Source of the DNA: an uncultured Treponema sp.
GTDB lineage: Bacteria; Spirochaetota; Spirochaetia; Treponematales; Treponemataceae
DNA length: 7,167 nucleotides
NCBI GenBank assembly: GCA_905236465.1
Contig: CAJOQA010000188.1
Location: 1 to 7,167, forward strand
Direction: 5' to 3'
Under the pieces are notes generated by a model. It had not been told where the DNA came from, did no database searches, and was given only the letters and a program-made list of their open reading frames with translations. Both the position numbers and the translations under genes were made by a program. The stretch's first letter is position 1, and every line of letters starts with the position of its first letter. This document shows, one piece after another, positions 5,775-7,167 of the stretch.

Positions 5775-7049
5775 ATGGAAAAAGAAACACTGTGCATTCA
5801 TTCAGGCTATCAGCCAAAGAATGGAGAGCCAAGGATGATTCCTATTGTTCAGTCTACAACTTTTAAGTACGACACTTCAGAGGACATGGGTAAGCTTTTT
5901 GATCTTGAAGCAGCCGGTTATTTTTATACCCGTCTTCAAAATCCTACTAATGATATGGTTGCTGCAAAAATAGCTGCTCTTGAAGGTGGTTCTGCTGCCA
6001 TGCTGACTTCCAGCGGCCAGGCGGCAAATTTCTTTGCAGTTTTTAATATTGCAAGTTCTGGAGATCATGTTGTTGTTTCTTCTTCAATTTATGGGGGAAC
6101 TTTTAATTTATTCAATGTGACTATGCGGAAGATGGGAATTGATTTTACCTTTGTTGATCCAGACTGTAGTGAAGCTGAACTTGAAGCGGCTTTTCGTCCT
6201 AACACAAAGGCTGTATTTGGCGAAACAATTGCAAATCCTGCTTTGATTGTTTTTGATATTGAACGCTTTGCAAAAGCTGCACATTCACACGGAGTTCCTC
6301 TAATTGTGGATAATACTTTTGCTACTCCCATCAACTGCCGCCCCTTTGAATGGGGAGCTGACATTGTAACTCATTCAACAACAAAATATATGGACGGACA
6401 TGATGCTACTGTAGGCGGAGCAATTGTGGATTCTGGAAAATTTGATTGGATGGCTAACAAGGAAAAATTCCCTGGACTTTGTACCCCCGATGTTTCTTAT
6501 CACGGAATTACTTACGCAGAAAAATTTGGAAAAGAAGGAGCTTTTATTACAAAAGCAACAGCTCAACTTATGAGGGACTTTGGTTCTATTCAAGCTCCCT
6601 TTAATGCTTATATCTTGAACTTAGGTCTTGAGTCTTTGCCTGTCCGTATGGAACGCCACTGCAAAAATGCTTTGGTTGTTGCTGAATTTCTTGAAAAGCA
6701 TGAGAAAATTTCTTGGATAAATTATCCAGGCCTTAAGGGCAATAAGTATTATGACCTTGCAAAAAAATATATGCCAAATGGAACTTGTGGTGTAATTTCT
6801 TTTGGTGTTAAGGGTGGACGCAAAGCAGCTGAAACTTTTATGAAAAATCTTCATATTGCTATGATTGCAACTCATGTAGCTGATGCCCATACATGTGTAT
6901 TGCATCCTGCATCCTCTACCCACAGGCAGATGAGTGATGAAGAACTTATTGCTGGTGGTGTTGCTCCAGATCTTGTAAGGCTAAGTGTTGGCATAGAAAA
7001 CGTGAAGGATATAATTGCTGATTTGGATCAGGCTTTAGAAGCGATTTAG
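5775..7049 (+). CDS. metY: O-acetylhomoserine sulfhydrylase (PLP-dependent)
   Basis: This is a Cys/Met-metabolism PLP enzyme of the gamma-family. It most likely joins O-acetylhomoserine and sulfide to give homocysteine and acetate, the direct sulfhydrylation route to methionine, in the cytosol. At 424 residues it matches MetY rather than the shorter MetB/MetC (about 380-400). Visible motifs are the N-terminal TLCIHSGY, YTRLQNPTND (51-60; Y51 and R53 contact the cofactor phosphate of the neighbouring subunit), SSGQAA (79-84), VDNTFATP (178-185; D179 pairs with the pyridine nitrogen), and HSTTKYMDGH (200-209) with the Schiff-base Lys204. Late motifs are HPASSTHRQ (377-385) and VRLSVGIE (402-409), with carboxylate-binding Arg403. 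The ATG at 5775 fits the family N-terminus. It appears monocistronic, with its own promoter and no met neighbours. A methionine gamma-lyase or cysteine synthase-like activity is the main alternative, made less likely by length and motifs. Confidence 0.94.
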   Translation: MEKETLCIHSGYQPKNGEPRMIPIVQSTTFKYDTSEDMGKLFDLEAAGYFYTRLQNPTNDMVAAKIAALEGGSAAMLTSSGQAANFFAVFNIASSGDHVVVSSSIYGGTFNLFNVTMRKMGIDFTFVDPDCSEAELEAAFRPNTKAVFGETIANPALIVFDIERFAKAAHSHGVPLIVDNTFATPINCRPFEWGADIVTHSTTKYMDGHDATVGGAIVDSGKFDWMANKEKFPGLCTPDVSYHGITYAEKFGKEGAFITKATAQLMRDFGSIQAPFNAYILNLGLESLPVRMERHCKNALVVAEFLEKHEKISWINYPGLKGNKYYDLAKKYMPNGTCGVISFGVKGGRKAAETFMKNLHIAMIATHVADAHTCVLHPASSTHRQMSDEELIAGGVAPDLVRLSVGIENVKDIIADLDQALEAI

Positions 7050-7051
7050 AG

Positions 7052-7067
7052 TAGGATTATAGGATTA
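7052..7067 (+). repeat. Tandem 8-bp direct repeat
   Basis: TAGGATTA occurs twice back to back just after the metY stop. It is exact but short, and may be replication slippage in non-coding DNA. Confidence 0.6.
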
Positions 7068-7081
7068 ATCTTAGTATGCAC

Positions 7082-7117
7082 CTACAGTTCGTTTATTATA
7101 GTCAAAACGAACTGTAG
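7082..7117. repeat. Perfect 13-bp inverted repeat downstream of metY
   Basis: CTACAGTTCGTTT (7082-7094) and its exact complement (7105-7117) flank a 10-base AT-rich spacer. In RNA it would form a stable hairpin 32 bases after the metY stop. There is no T-run on either side, so it is not a classical intrinsic terminator. It could still protect the 3' end of the message, end transcription with a factor, act as a protein-binding operator, or be a dispersed repeat. Confidence 0.75.
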
Positions 7118-7167
7118 TAACTTGAAAATCATGTTGAGAATTTTTTAATCATTGTCATAATCTTCAT

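Overview
The window looks like ordinary chromosome from a low-to-moderate GC bacterium. My best inference is a Treponema-like spirochaete, held at moderate confidence. Three things point that way: a dnaX-ybaB-recR core, a signal-peptide protein with a relaxed lipobox (F-A-I-S-C), and a COG0523 GTPase of a type I associate with host-associated anaerobes. A clostridial or other anaerobic host is not excluded. I saw no phage, transposase, CRISPR, rRNA or tRNA signature.

Region 1 (1-3315, + strand) is a tight four-gene cluster: dnaX (clamp-loader tau/gamma), ybaB/ebfC (small DNA-binding protein), recR (recombination mediator) and pth (peptidyl-tRNA hydrolase). The first three genes overlap by 1 and 4 bases (TGATG and ATGA junctions), and pth follows recR after 8 bases. 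Co-transcription and translational coupling are therefore very likely. The cluster joins replication and recombinational repair with a translation-quality enzyme.

Region 2 (3316-4597) holds a monocistronic-looking COG0523/CobW GTPase with a long Asp/Glu/His-rich metal-binding loop. It has its own plausible promoter and a strong Shine-Dalgarno sequence, and it ends at a near-perfect intrinsic terminator. That terminator also serves the convergent gene on the other strand.

Region 3 (4596-5591, - strand) is a predicted surface or periplasmic lipoprotein of unknown function. Its C-terminus carries a helix-turn-helix-like segment that would normally be expected at the end of Rpn/PD-(D/E)XK nuclease-type transposase proteins. 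This is the oddest protein feature in the window.

Region 4 (5592-5774) is a very AT-rich divergent intergenic region. It carries a good sigma70-type promoter for metY and Shine-Dalgarno elements for both flanking genes.

Region 5 (5775-7049, + strand) is metY, a PLP-dependent O-acetylhomoserine sulfhydrylase that makes homocysteine from sulfide. The tail (7050-7167) has a tandem 8-bp repeat, a perfect 13-bp inverted repeat and possibly the last few codons of a converging minus-strand gene.

No clearly new multi-gene system is visible. The items most worth following up are a possible programmed -1 frameshift in dnaX placed exactly at the gamma/tau domain boundary, the lipoprotein C-terminal module, and the insertion in Pth.
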